DNA of 64,000 bases from Flavobacterium ajazii (GTDB lineage Bacteria; Bacteroidota; Bacteroidia; Flavobacteriales; Flavobacteriaceae). The position numbers and the translations under genes were made by a program. The first letter of the stretch is position 1, and every line of letters starts with the position of its first letter. Below, in pieces: positions 8,185 to 16,599 of the stretch. The notes under the pieces are model-generated. The model was not told where the DNA came from. It saw nothing but the letters and a program-made list of their open reading frames with translations, and ran no database searches. The stretch is taken from the NCBI RefSeq assembly GCF_010614725.1, contig NZ_JAAEHL010000007.1:248001-312000 (forward strand). The letters are read 5' to 3'.

Positions 8185-8493
8185 TTAAGCAATTGCGTTT
8201 ACAAGATCGATTAAAACTTCTTGTTTGTTAGTCTGCGTTTCGCCAACTAATTGTCCGTTTACGAAAGTTGCGAATGTTGGCAGGTTGCTTACATTAGCTA
8301 ATTTTCTAGATTCAGGAGCATTTTCTGCATCAACCAAAACAAAAGTGATAGCTTCATTTTCTGTTGCTAATTTTTTGAATTTTGGTTTCATAATACGGCA
8401 ATTTCCACACCATGAAGCTGAATATTGTACTACTACTTTTTCGTTTTTAGCAACTAAATCTGCTAACGTATCTTCGTTTAAGTCGATTAACAT
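8185..8493 (-). CDS. Thioredoxin-family protein
   Basis: 102-residue cytoplasmic thioredoxin-fold protein. The active site is WCGNC (C29, C32), a variant of the classical WCGPC; the cis-Pro segment is VSNLPTFATFVNG. It has no signal peptide. It lies between a 2-Cys peroxiredoxin gene upstream and a small helical protein downstream, so it is a plausible electron donor to the peroxiredoxin or Tpx (inference). The Asn in place of Pro in the active site is expected to change the redox potential. It is flanked on both sides by inverted-repeat DNA of two different families. Confidence 0.9.
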   Translation of the reverse strand: MLIDLNEDTLADLVAKNEKVVVQYSASWCGNCRIMKPKFKKLATENEAITFVLVDAENAPESRKLANVSNLPTFATFVNGQLVGETQTNKQEVLIDLVNAIA

Positions 8494-8506
8494 GTTTTTT
8501 GTTTTT

Positions 8507-8729
8507 AAGGTGCTAAGCCGCTGAGGCGCTAAGGTTCTAAGTTTTTTAGCCCTTAGTCCATAAAATGACTTAACGTTAAAATTATTTTTGTGAGATCTAA
8601 AGTCATCAAGGTTCTAAGATTCTAAGTTTTAATCTTAGAACCCGATAACTATATTGTAGAATTTTTATTTAAGATTTAAAGTTCAGTAAAAAAGCTTAGC
8701 GCCTTAGTATCTTAGAACCTCAGAACCTT
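8507..8729. repeat. Inverted-repeat element between peroxiredoxin and thioredoxin
   Basis: The ends are built from units such as GCGCTAAGGTTCTAAG: left arm 8507-8542, and an imperfect complement at 8695-8729 starting CTTAGCGCCTTAG. Further CTAAG/CTTAG units lie at 8610-8642. The right end lies 9 bp after the peroxiredoxin stop and the left end 13 bp before the thioredoxin ATG. The element fills the 245-bp gap, with no gene in it. Confidence 0.65.
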
Positions 8730-8738
8730 AAAAAAGAA

Positions 8739-9377
8739 TTAGTTTGCGCTTAAGTATTCAGCAGTACTGATTCTGTCAGCAGACATAGCTTCTTTACCAG
8801 CTTCCCAGTTTGCAGGACAAACTTCACCTTTAGTCTGGATGTGTGTGTAAGCATCAACCATTCTTAAGTATTCGTTTACGTTACGTCCTAATGGCATATC
8901 GTTTACGCTTTCGTGGAAGATTTTTCCAGTCTCGTCGATTAGGTAAGTAGCTCTGTAAGTTACGTTTGAACCTTCGATGATAACTGAATCAGTATCTTCG
9001 CTGTAGCTTGTAGATTCGATATCAAGAATACCTAAAATGTTAGCTAAGTTACGGTTTGTATCAGCTAAGATTGGGTAAGTAACACCTTCGATTCCACCAT
9101 TGTTTTTTGGAGTATTTAACCAAGCAAAGTGAACTTCGTTTGTATCACAAGAAGCACCAATTACGATAGTATTTCTTTTCTCAAATTCTGGTAATGCAGC
9201 CTGAAAGGCGTGTAATTCTGTTGGACATACAAAAGTAAAATCTTTTGGGTACCAAAATAAAAGTACTTTTTTATTGTTGTTTACTGCTTCTTCAAAAATG
9301 TTGATTTTTAAATTGTCACCCATTTCAGAGATAGCATCTACTGCAATACTTGGGAATTTTTTTCCTACTAAAGACAT
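8739..9377 (-). CDS. Typical 2-Cys peroxiredoxin (AhpC/Prx1 type)
   Basis: 212-residue peroxide reductase. The peroxidatic cysteine is C51 in FTFVCPTE and the resolving cysteine is C187 in GEVCPANW, near the C-terminus, as in typical dimeric 2-Cys enzymes. A segment RNTIVIGASCDTNEVHFAWL matches AhpC-family proteins. It has no export signal. A full Bacteroidota promoter lies just upstream, and the gene is followed on the same strand by a thioredoxin-like gene, a natural reductant. Together with tpx this gives the window two independent peroxidases. Confidence 0.93.
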   Translation of the reverse strand: MSLVGKKFPSIAVDAISEMGDNLKINIFEEAVNNNKKVLLFWYPKDFTFVCPTELHAFQAALPEFEKRNTIVIGASCDTNEVHFAWLNTPKNNGGIEGVTYPILADTNRNLANILGILDIESTSYSEDTDSVIIEGSNVTYRATYLIDETGKIFHESVNDMPLGRNVNEYLRMVDAYTHIQTKGEVCPANWEAGKEAMSADRISTAEYLSAN

Positions 9378-9412
9378 AATTTTCGTTTTACGTTAAATAT
9401 TTATTTCTGGTG

Positions 9413-9444
9413 CAAAAGTAGGACACAAGTGCAGGTTTTCACAA
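9413..9444 (-). promoter_or_regulatory. Promoter of the peroxiredoxin gene
   Basis: On the minus strand TTG (442-444 of the 9 kb block) lies 21 nt upstream of TACTTTTG (9413-9420), a good -33/-7 pair. The ATG is 36 nt below the -7 box. No OxyR-like palindrome was recognised. Confidence 0.6.
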
Positions 9445-9502
9445 TAAGATGTGATTATTAATATTTATAAGTTGATAAATTTTGACTATTTTATGCTTTA
9501 AC

Positions 9503-11116
9503 TTACTGAATTTCAATATTTACTGGCAAAACGCCATTTGAAGTATTTTTTGCTAAAAATTGAATTCCTGCCGTTTTTTGAAATTCTTCGAAATCCTGAT
9601 ACGCTTCAACCAGTCCCGAGGCTTTTTTAAGATTCGGAATTAATGGCAAAGAATACGGATTTCCAAAAACGTAAATGATGCATTTTTTAGATTCAAGTAA
9701 ATCTGAAAGTAAGTCTAAAACTTCGTTGTCAATTTCGAAATTATTTAAAGGTTTTGCTTTTGGAACAAATAATGAAATCAAAATCGTTTCAAATTTTTCT
9801 AATTCATTTTTAATGGATGAAATATCCGAAACTTCTAAATTTTCAAAAGCAAATTCCGGTGAAGGCAGTTTTGTATTTAAAGTTTTGAAAAATGTGTTCT
9901 CGGTATTTTTATATAAACTCAGTTTAGCTAATTTGTTGTTGTTCTGAGCTTCAAAAGCTAATTCTGTGCTTGAGTTATCAATAATAGTTGTAATTGCATT
10001 TTGAGCAATTTCCAAGTTTAATTTTGATGTTCTTTCGAAATCTAATTCGCCAGAAATAGTTGTGTTTCCAGAAAGAATTCCCACTTTTTCTTTGGCTCTC
10101 ATGATTCGGTTATAACTTTCGAAAATACGGTCCGGTGAAGCATTTTTATAGATGGCTTCAATTCCTTCCGGCACATTTTCGGCAAAACATAAAACATCAT
10201 TTCCCGCGTTGAAAGCTTCCCATTCTAATTGCCCTTTGGTTTCGTATAATTTAGAAACGCTGTGCATATTTAAAGCATCAGAAATTACTAAACCATCATA
10301 ACCTAATTTATCACGCAATAAATCCTGAATAACTGCTTTTGATAACGTTGCAGAGGTATCTTTTCCGTCATTTAAACTCGGAACGGCCAAATGTCCAATC
10401 ATAATTGAATCGACATTGTTTTCGATTCCTTTGATGAAAGGATATAATTCGTTTTCCATCAATTCTTCCAGAGTTTCCTTTAAAACTGGTAATCCTAAAT
10501 GCGAATCGACGTTCGTATTCCCGTGTCCTGGAAAATGCTTCAGACAGCCTAAAACGCCAACTTCCGACATTCCGTTTAAATATTCAACAGCAAAATTGGC
10601 TACTTTTTGTTTATTTTCACCAAAAGAGCGATAACCAATAACAGGATTGTTTGGATTGTTGTTGATATCTGCCAATGGCGATAAATTATACTGAATTCCA
10701 GCCGCTTTTAAATCTAATCCAATTTGTTTTCCAACTTCATAGACTAAGTTGGATTTGTTTTCTGGTAAAGCGCCAAGTGTAATTGCATAAGGGTATTGCG
10801 GTGTTTTTTCGATACGCATAGCCAAACCCCATTCTGCATCAATGCTGATTAAAAGTGGCGTAGTAGCGGCTTTTTGATAACGAGCAATCAGTGCTTTAAT
10901 TTTTTCGTAGCTGTCGTCATTAAAAACAACTTTTTTCTTGCTTTCGTAATTGGTTGCAGCACTCGCACGACTGTGAAAAAAGGTCAGTCCGCCAATATTA
11001 TGTTCTTTTATAAGACGTTCCATTTCCTGAATATTTTCCTCTGTATCGTTGATGAATACGGCTGGGAAGAAAAATTGTCCTATTTTTTGTCGTAATGCTT
11101 CGGCTGTGATTTTCAT
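9503..11116 (-). CDS. nagZ: GH3 beta-N-acetylglucosaminidase (NagZ-like), cytoplasmic
   Basis: 537-residue family-3 glycosidase. It shows the NagZ signature KHFPGHGNTNVDSHLGLP with the Asp-His dyad D204/H206 used as acid/base, and the nucleophile D280 in VISDALNM. There is no signal peptide, so it probably removes GlcNAc from imported GlcNAc-anhydroMurNAc peptides in the cytoplasm. A C-terminal extension beyond about residue 350 is longer than in E. coli NagZ (about 340 residues). It is the last gene of a minus-strand set with AnmK, an AmpG-like importer and a GH10-like hydrolase, which strongly supports a role in wall recycling. The GNAT gene ends 2 bp before its start codon. Confidence 0.87.
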   Translation of the reverse strand: MKITAEALRQKIGQFFFPAVFINDTEENIQEMERLIKEHNIGGLTFFHSRASAATNYESKKKVVFNDDSYEKIKALIARYQKAATTPLLISIDAEWGLAMRIEKTPQYPYAITLGALPENKSNLVYEVGKQIGLDLKAAGIQYNLSPLADINNNPNNPVIGYRSFGENKQKVANFAVEYLNGMSEVGVLGCLKHFPGHGNTNVDSHLGLPVLKETLEELMENELYPFIKGIENNVDSIMIGHLAVPSLNDGKDTSATLSKAVIQDLLRDKLGYDGLVISDALNMHSVSKLYETKGQLEWEAFNAGNDVLCFAENVPEGIEAIYKNASPDRIFESYNRIMRAKEKVGILSGNTTISGELDFERTSKLNLEIAQNAITTIIDNSSTELAFEAQNNNKLAKLSLYKNTENTFFKTLNTKLPSPEFAFENLEVSDISSIKNELEKFETILISLFVPKAKPLNNFEIDNEVLDLLSDLLESKKCIIYVFGNPYSLPLIPNLKKASGLVEAYQDFEEFQKTAGIQFLAKNTSNGVLPVNIEIQ

Positions 11117-11118
11117 TA

Positions 11119-11565
11119 TTATAAAGTCTTTTTCATGCAGACACTATTATCTATTTCCTCGTAAGGGGGATAATTCGGAATTATGGTGTATTGTAATTTT
11201 TGATATAAGTTGATGGCTTCGGGCTGGTTTTTTCCGGTTTCCAGAATGGTATAAGTATATCCTACTTCTTTTGCCCAGATTTCGAGTTCTTTTAAAACGG
11301 CTGAAGCAATTCCTTTTTTTCTATGATCCGGATGCACATACATTCGTTTGATTTCTGTTGTGCCTGGAACTTTTTCGCGAAAAGCGCCACAGCCAACCGG
11401 AACTCCGTTTTCATAATAAACGATCGTATGTTTTATTTTATCAATTTTATTAAACTGATTGTAAAACGCATGATCTTCTCCGTCTCTAATCGCTAAATCC
11501 TGATCTAATAAAGCTACCAGTTTTATAAAATCGGGATCATCTGAATTTGTTCGCTTTATACTCAT
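11119..11565 (-). CDS. GNAT-family N-acetyltransferase
   Basis: 148-residue single GNAT domain. The acetyl-CoA-binding segment is IKRMYVHPDHRKKGIASAVLKELE, followed by a typical GYTYTILETGKNQPEAINLYQKLQY end. The stop codon lies 2 bp before the NagZ-like start, so the two genes are translationally close. The acceptor substrate is unknown. Given the location it could act on an amino sugar or muropeptide intermediate, but this is inference from the neighbours only. Confidence 0.85.
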   Translation of the reverse strand: MSIKRTNSDDPDFIKLVALLDQDLAIRDGEDHAFYNQFNKIDKIKHTIVYYENGVPVGCGAFREKVPGTTEIKRMYVHPDHRKKGIASAVLKELEIWAKEVGYTYTILETGKNQPEAINLYQKLQYTIIPNYPPYEEIDNSVCMKKTL

Positions 11566-11602
11566 GATTTAGAATATTTAGATTAGTGTCGTTTAATTTT
11601 CT

Positions 11603-11734
11603 AACACATAGAAACATAGTATTTAGTTCTTGGAAAAGGCGCTTCACTTGATTTAAATACACATAGCTATGTGTTGAGAAACGAGTTTCTCTTTTTTTGT
11701 TCTTTTTACACAAAAAACTATGTTTCTATGTGTT
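11603..11734. repeat. Intergenic TIR element, copy 1 (complete)
   Basis: 132-bp element. Perfect 18-bp terminal inverted repeats AACACATAGAAACATAGT (11603-11620) and complement (11717-11734). Inside are a perfect palindrome ACACATAGCTATGTGT (11659-11674) and a 2-nt-loop hairpin GAGAAACGAGTTTCTC (11676-11691). It begins 13 bp after the stop codon of the TPR gene in the direction of transcription. Related copies are at 15108-15180, 53518-53660 and 55799-56004. Confidence 0.85.
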
Positions 11735-11747
11735 TAAAAGGATGTTT

Positions 11748-12089
11748 TTATTTCAACTTTGCTTTTTTCTGTTTAGCCAATTGTTTTTTGGTTTCAACAG
11801 CTTTTTCTAATCGGTTTTTAAAGCGAAAGAGTTTTGGAAGTCCTTCTAACCGGTCTTCAATTGTGATTTCTTCGTAAACAATAATTGCTTTTTCTAAAAC
11901 ACGAATTTCGTTTTCCAGATCCAGTTGGTTTTTATAAATATTGGCCAATCTGTCGTAAGGATGATTTCCTTTAAAGCTTTCAGCTACATTTTCTTCATAC
12001 AATTCAATTGCTTTTTCAAGATTTCCGGTTTTTTCGAACTCAGTTCCTTTCAGGTTGCGTTCGGCCTGCAAATTTTCATTGATTTCCAT
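11748..12089 (-). CDS. Small TPR-like helical protein
   Basis: 113 residues with at least two tetratricopeptide-like helical hairpins (LKGTEFEKTGNLEKAIELYEENV, then HPYDRLANIYKNQLDLENEI), and a very Lys-rich tail (KKQLAKQKKAKLK). It has no signal peptide, so it is probably a cytoplasmic protein-protein adaptor. It starts 21 bp after the AmpG-like gene and lies within the wall-recycling gene set; a role there is not shown. The repeat element at 11603-11734 separates it from the GNAT gene. Confidence 0.75.
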   Translation of the reverse strand: MEINENLQAERNLKGTEFEKTGNLEKAIELYEENVAESFKGNHPYDRLANIYKNQLDLENEIRVLEKAIIVYEEITIEDRLEGLPKLFRFKNRLEKAVETKKQLAKQKKAKLK

Positions 12090-12110
12090 AGGTAAAGTTT
12101 GATTTGGGGG

Positions 12111-13382
12111 TTAAACTTCTTCTGATTTTTTTCCGAAATCTTTCGGAAAAATTAAAAAACGTGATAAAATAAGACCTGGAATTGTAGCTAAGAAAACCCA
12201 TATAAAGAAGTTTTGATAGCCCAAATATTGTTGTATAAATCCGCTCAACATTCCCGGCAGCATCATTCCCATAGCCATAAAACCGGTTGCCAGTGCATAA
12301 TGTGCTGTTTTTGATTCCCCTTCGGCAACGTGAATTAAATACATCATAAAAGCTGTAAATCCAAAGCCATAACCGAATTGTTCTAAAATCACTACTGCAT
12401 AAATGTAATAAATTGATGCTGGGTGGAAGAATGCTAATAAAATGAAACCAATTATTGGTAAATGCATTGCTAAAAACATCGGAAACATCCACTTGGTAAG
12501 ACCTTGTTTAGAGATTGCAATTCCGCCCAAAATACCTCCCAGAGTTAATGCCCCAACACCAAATGTTCCGTAAATTATTCCAACTGCTTCTGTATCCAGC
12601 CCCATTCCGCCTAATTCTTTTCCATCAAGCAGAAACGGGCTTAACATTTTAAGCAACTGCGATTCTCCCAGCCTGAAAACCAGAATAAAAGCCAAAATTA
12701 ATCCGATTTGCTTTTTCTTAAAAAAACTAATAAAAATGGTTCCGAAGTTTTGATGATGATGCGCTTGTTTATCTTCGGCAGCGTTGATTTCGTTTTTAGG
12801 CGTAAAAATGAAATTGTATATCGTGATGAAAGTCATTAACAACCCAACAGCAATCATCGTGTAAGACCATGCTTTTGTATTGTCACCATATTTATGTTCC
12901 AGATAACCCGCAAAAAGTACAATTAATCCGTTTCCGGCCAGCATCGAAAGTCTGTAAAAAGTACTTCTGATTCCGAGAAAAAAAGACTGTTGTTCTTTTG
13001 GTAAAACCAATAAATAAAAACCGTCACTGGCAATATCATTCGAAGCCGAAGCAAACGCTGCAACCCAGAATATAGCTAAGGTCATCATAAAAAATCCGTT
13101 TATCGGAATCGTAAATCCGACCAGCAAAAACGCAATTGAAATCAATAACTGCATTGCTAAAAACCATTTCCTTTTGGTCCCTGTCAGTTCGATAAATGGA
13201 CTCCATAATGGTTTTATAACCCATGGAAGGTATAACAAACTGGTATAAACTCCAATATCTTCATTTGAGATTCCAAGGTTTTTGTACATAATTACCGAAA
13301 CTGAAATAATTACGGCATACGGCAATCCTGAAGCGAAGTTTAGAAGCGGAATCCAAAACCACGGTTTGTTATCTGTTTTCAT
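12111..13382 (-). CDS. ampG: AmpG-like MFS transporter (muropeptide importer)
   Basis: 423 residues with about 12 membrane helices. Several segments resemble AmpG, the permease that imports GlcNAc-anhydroMurNAc peptides: FASGLPYAVI near the N-terminus, VIKPLWSPFIELTGTKRKWF between helices two and three, ASNDIASDGFYLLVLPKEQQ, and STFYRLSMLAGNGLIVLFAG. It overlaps the GH10-like gene by 14 bp (ATG at 13382, upstream gene ends 13369), so the two are translationally coupled. With AnmK and NagZ nearby, muropeptide import is the best call. Without a structure or assay another sugar conjugate cannot be excluded. Confidence 0.8.
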   Translation of the reverse strand: MKTDNKPWFWIPLLNFASGLPYAVIISVSVIMYKNLGISNEDIGVYTSLLYLPWVIKPLWSPFIELTGTKRKWFLAMQLLISIAFLLVGFTIPINGFFMMTLAIFWVAAFASASNDIASDGFYLLVLPKEQQSFFLGIRSTFYRLSMLAGNGLIVLFAGYLEHKYGDNTKAWSYTMIAVGLLMTFITIYNFIFTPKNEINAAEDKQAHHHQNFGTIFISFFKKKQIGLILAFILVFRLGESQLLKMLSPFLLDGKELGGMGLDTEAVGIIYGTFGVGALTLGGILGGIAISKQGLTKWMFPMFLAMHLPIIGFILLAFFHPASIYYIYAVVILEQFGYGFGFTAFMMYLIHVAEGESKTAHYALATGFMAMGMMLPGMLSGFIQQYLGYQNFFIWVFLATIPGLILSRFLIFPKDFGKKSEEV

Positions 13383-14940
13383 TTGGCTGAGCTGGTGAAT
13401 AGGTTTTAAATGTCTTTTTTAAGTCTATAATCGTTGGGGTACTTTCGTTTGCAAAATAGTCGATAAACGTTACCGCACAGGCTTTATACTGATTCAGTTT
13501 TCCTGCAGGGAGAGAAAAAGAAATTGTTCCTTCGTTTTCGTTTGTCCTTACCTTCTCAACAATCTGTCTGGCATCGTTAATATCGATTCTCGAAATATGA
13601 TCGGCTCCGTAAACTACCATGTATCTCACTTTGGTATTGAGCGGGGATTTAATCTTAAATGTATAACGTAAACTGTCTTTTGCATATTCATTAACAAAAG
13701 GAGTATCGATAATTACACGTTTTAAATTGGGAACTGCAGCAGGTAGAGCAGGGTATTTATATTGATTCTCTTCTAAATGACGCGTAATATCAAAGTTCTT
13801 ATCCATAAACCATTTGGCGCTGAAATAAGCACTTCCGGAAACATTTTTAAAGCTTCTGGCAAAATCAATCTGAGTTGGGATTTCACTGGCAAAATTCCAG
13901 CTCTTATCACTGTCACCTCTAATTTTATACGATGCGTGACCTATATAAACAGCAGTTTTTTTCGAATTCTCTGACCACCATTTCACCAATTTCGAGTAAG
14001 AAGCTACACGATTGTTCATACTCCAATACAATTGAGGCAGGATATAATCAATCCAGTTTTGGTCCATCCATAAAAGCGGATCTGCGTATAAATCGTCATA
14101 ATTTGACATCGACTGGGTATCGGAGCCTCTCGGGTCAACTGATTTGTTTCGCCAAACCCCAAATGGACTGATTCCGAACTGTACCCAGGGTTTGCTTGCT
14201 TTTATAGTAGTAGAAATAGTGTGAACGAAGTTGCTCACATTTGCACGACGCCAATCGGCAAGGCTTAAACCTGCTCCATATTTTTTGTAGGATGCCGTGT
14301 CGTTAAAAACTTTTCCGGGAACAGCATACGGATAAAAATAATCATCAAAGTGTATCGCATCGATGTCGTATTTATCTACTACTTCTTTTACCACTTTCGT
14401 CAAATGTGTCTGAACTTCAGGCAAAGCAGGATCGTAATACAATTTTCCTCCGTATTCGATCATCCATTCCGGGTGTTTGAATACATCATGAGTCGGACTC
14501 AAAAGGTTTTTATTTAAATCGAAAGTAGCACGGTACGGATTCATCCAGGCATGAAATTCAAAACCTCTGTTATGTGCCTCTTCAATCATCCAGGCCAATG
14601 TATCGTAATACGGACTTGGAGCCTGACCTTCTTTACCTGTTAAAAAACGGGACCAGGGCGCCAATTGTGTTGGATATAAAGCATCTCCAACACTTCTAAT
14701 CTGAACAATTACAGCATTGTAATTCAGTTTTTTATATATTTCTAAAATTTCAATATAATCTGCCTTTTCTTTCTCAACCTTGTCTGTGGCTGTTTTAGGC
14801 CAGTCGATATTGACAACCGTTGCAATCCAGACACCTCTAAATTCGTTTTTAGGATGCTTTGCTTTTTCCTGAGAACTGACGTTCCATCCAAAGAAAAGTA
14901 AAAATATGATAGAGAATATTAGGTGCTGATTTTTATGCAT
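13369..14940 (-). CDS. Secreted GH10-like glycoside hydrolase (DUF187/GHL10)
   Basis: 523 residues with a signal peptide (IIFSIIFLLFFGWNVSSQ). The catalytic barrel begins EFRGVWIATVVNIDWP and includes RSVGDALYPTQLAPWSRFLTG, GFEFHAWMNPYR, and DIDAIHFDDYFYPYAVPG; a C-terminal domain of about 110 residues follows after residue 410. The family is YngK-like and of uncertain substrate; in Bacteroidota it is often found beside AmpG and AnmK, suggesting wall fragments as substrate in the periplasm. It overlaps the AmpG-like gene by 14 bp and has its own promoter-like signal upstream. Confidence 0.82.
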   Translation of the reverse strand: MHKNQHLIFSIIFLLFFGWNVSSQEKAKHPKNEFRGVWIATVVNIDWPKTATDKVEKEKADYIEILEIYKKLNYNAVIVQIRSVGDALYPTQLAPWSRFLTGKEGQAPSPYYDTLAWMIEEAHNRGFEFHAWMNPYRATFDLNKNLLSPTHDVFKHPEWMIEYGGKLYYDPALPEVQTHLTKVVKEVVDKYDIDAIHFDDYFYPYAVPGKVFNDTASYKKYGAGLSLADWRRANVSNFVHTISTTIKASKPWVQFGISPFGVWRNKSVDPRGSDTQSMSNYDDLYADPLLWMDQNWIDYILPQLYWSMNNRVASYSKLVKWWSENSKKTAVYIGHASYKIRGDSDKSWNFASEIPTQIDFARSFKNVSGSAYFSAKWFMDKNFDITRHLEENQYKYPALPAAVPNLKRVIIDTPFVNEYAKDSLRYTFKIKSPLNTKVRYMVVYGADHISRIDINDARQIVEKVRTNENEGTISFSLPAGKLNQYKACAVTFIDYFANESTPTIIDLKKTFKTYSPAQPNENR

Positions 14941-14963
14941 TTCAATCTTTTTTTAACAGAATC

Positions 14964-14995
14964 CAAAAATAGTTTTTTTAACCGATTATAATCAA
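14964..14995 (-). promoter_or_regulatory. Promoter of the GH10-like/AmpG unit
   Basis: Minus-strand TATTTTTG (14964-14971) has a TTG (14993-14995) 21 nt upstream. The ATG of the hydrolase is 24 nt below the -7 box. It would drive the hydrolase, AmpG-like and following genes, leaving anmK on a separate promoter. Confidence 0.5.
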
Positions 14996-15107
14996 TAATT
15001 GAGAAATTATAATTTTAACGATATGAATTTGATTTTCATATAATTATTTTGGTTTTCTTCACAATTAGCTTTGATTTAATCGAATGCTTTATTCTTATAA
15101 TGCTTTC

Positions 15108-15180
15108 AAACACATAGATACATAGTTTTCTTTGTGTATAAAGACGTTTCACTTGCTTAAAAACACATAAGCTATGTGTT
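15108..15180. repeat. Intergenic TIR element, copy 2 (half)
   Basis: Same family as 11603-11734 but only the left half: AAACACATAGATACATAG at the start, the conserved TTCACTTG-TTAAA block, and the palindrome with one inserted A (ACACATAAGCTATGTGT) at its end. It begins 5 bp after the anmK stop codon in the direction of transcription. Confidence 0.75.
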
Positions 15181-15185
15181 AAAAA

Positions 15186-16394
15186 TTAGTCCGGAAACGA
15201 GATTTTCCCCATTGTGACTGATGGAATACCTTTGCTGTTTCCGAAATTATAATCTCCTCCTGCAACGGTTTCGTTTGCCAAAAGCGCAAATAAAACCGCT
15301 TCTTTTGCATCGCTTAAAATCCCAAGATCATTGCTGGTATGAAACTGGCAAGGCAATAATTCCTTTAGCCATTTTACCAGTAACGGATTGTTAGTCCCGC
15401 CTCCTGACATGTAAATATGGAAATCTTCAGCCTGAATCTGAGTGTTTTTTATCGTGAAATAAATTGCTTCCGCAATAGTTTCGGCACTTAAGCGTGTTAA
15501 AGTCGCCAGCAAATCTGATGCCGAAATGGCTGCCAAATCTAATTTAACCAAAGCCGACTGTACAAAATCGAAATTAAATAACTCCTGACCAATTGTTTTC
15601 GGGAAGCTTTTCTGAAAAAAATTATCTTTTTTGAGTTCGCTTAAAAGTTCCTGATTTATGGTTCCCTGCTGTGCAATTTCGGCATCTTTGTCGTAGCTTT
15701 TTTCAGGAAAATAATGTTTGGTATAAATATCAATTAAGGTATTTGCAGTTCCGGTATCGGTTACAAAAACCTCTTCGGCGTTTAATGAGGCCGGCAGATA
15801 AGTGTAATTTGCGATTCCACCCATGTTGAGCATGATGCGGTTTTCGCCTTTTTTACCGAATAATAAATAATCCCCATACACCGCCAAAGGCGCTCCTTCG
15901 CCACCCGCTGCAACATGTTTTTGCCTAAAATCGGATAGTGTGATAATTCCGGTTTTTACGGCTATATGATCACCGTCTCCAATTTGCAAAGTCGCATTAG
16001 GAAATTTTTCCTGCTGATGCAAAAACTTAGGAGCATGTAAAACCGTCTGTCCGTGTGAGGCAATCAGATCGACTTCGTTTCCAAGAATATTCCATTTGGC
16101 AAGACTGTCATTAATCATTTCGCTATGCAAAATTCCGATCCATTCATTGAGCAGCGCCAAAAGCTGAAAATCGATTGTTTTTTGAGCAAAAACTTTTCTG
16201 ATTTCAGTTTTAATATCTTCTGAGTAAGGGATGGTTTCAAATTCCAGAATGGTAACGTTTGTATTTTCGCCCGCTCCCGAAATTTCACACAAAGCAATAT
16301 CCAGCCCGTCAAGCGAAGTTCCGGACATTAAACCGAGTATTTTTCGGGTTGGTTTTTGGGCGATGTTGTAGAGAGCGGTTATGTTTTTGTTCAT
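15186..16394 (-). CDS. anmK: Anhydro-N-acetylmuramic acid kinase AnmK
   Basis: 402-residue sugar kinase that hydrolyses and phosphorylates 1,6-anhydroMurNAc to MurNAc-6-phosphate during cell-wall recycling. Family motifs are intact: KILGLMSGTSLDGLDIALCE (phosphate loop), LIASHGQTVLHAP, LQIGDGDHIAVKTGI, LSDFRQKHVAAGGEGAPLA with the catalytic Asp, LNMGGIANYTYLP, and VTDTGTANTLID. There is no signal peptide. It lies at the head of the minus-strand recycling set, separated from the GH10-like gene by 245 bp holding a repeat element. MurQ, the next step in the pathway, is not in this window. Confidence 0.93.
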   Translation of the reverse strand: MNKNITALYNIAQKPTRKILGLMSGTSLDGLDIALCEISGAGENTNVTILEFETIPYSEDIKTEIRKVFAQKTIDFQLLALLNEWIGILHSEMINDSLAKWNILGNEVDLIASHGQTVLHAPKFLHQQEKFPNATLQIGDGDHIAVKTGIITLSDFRQKHVAAGGEGAPLAVYGDYLLFGKKGENRIMLNMGGIANYTYLPASLNAEEVFVTDTGTANTLIDIYTKHYFPEKSYDKDAEIAQQGTINQELLSELKKDNFFQKSFPKTIGQELFNFDFVQSALVKLDLAAISASDLLATLTRLSAETIAEAIYFTIKNTQIQAEDFHIYMSGGGTNNPLLVKWLKELLPCQFHTSNDLGILSDAKEAVLFALLANETVAGGDYNFGNSKGIPSVTMGKISFPD

Positions 16395-16562
16395 TTGAAA
16401 TTAGTTTTAAAGAAGCTTTGTATTGGTAACGCTAAAATCATATTTATTTTGGGGATAAAGTTATATTTTTTAGTCAATTTTTAGTTGAAATATCAAATTT
16501 TCAACATTCAAATTTGTGCCTAAATCTAAAAAAATAAAGAGCAAAACTTATTTCCTTTTCTA

Positions 16563-16570
16563 TATATTTG
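16563..16570 (+). promoter_or_regulatory. -7 box of lemA
   Basis: TATATTTG matches TAnnTTTG exactly, with the lemA ATG 29 nt downstream. The -33 region at about 16540 has only TTATTT, a weak match. The 205-bp divergent spacer between anmK and lemA shows nothing else. Confidence 0.5.
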
Positions 16571-16599
16571 CCCGTAATCAATTTTAAAAAAAATAAACC

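Noticed and set aside
12076..12492. 138-residue minus-strand frame overlapping the AmpG-like gene
   Set aside because: Alternate frame of the transporter, with no recognisable domain.
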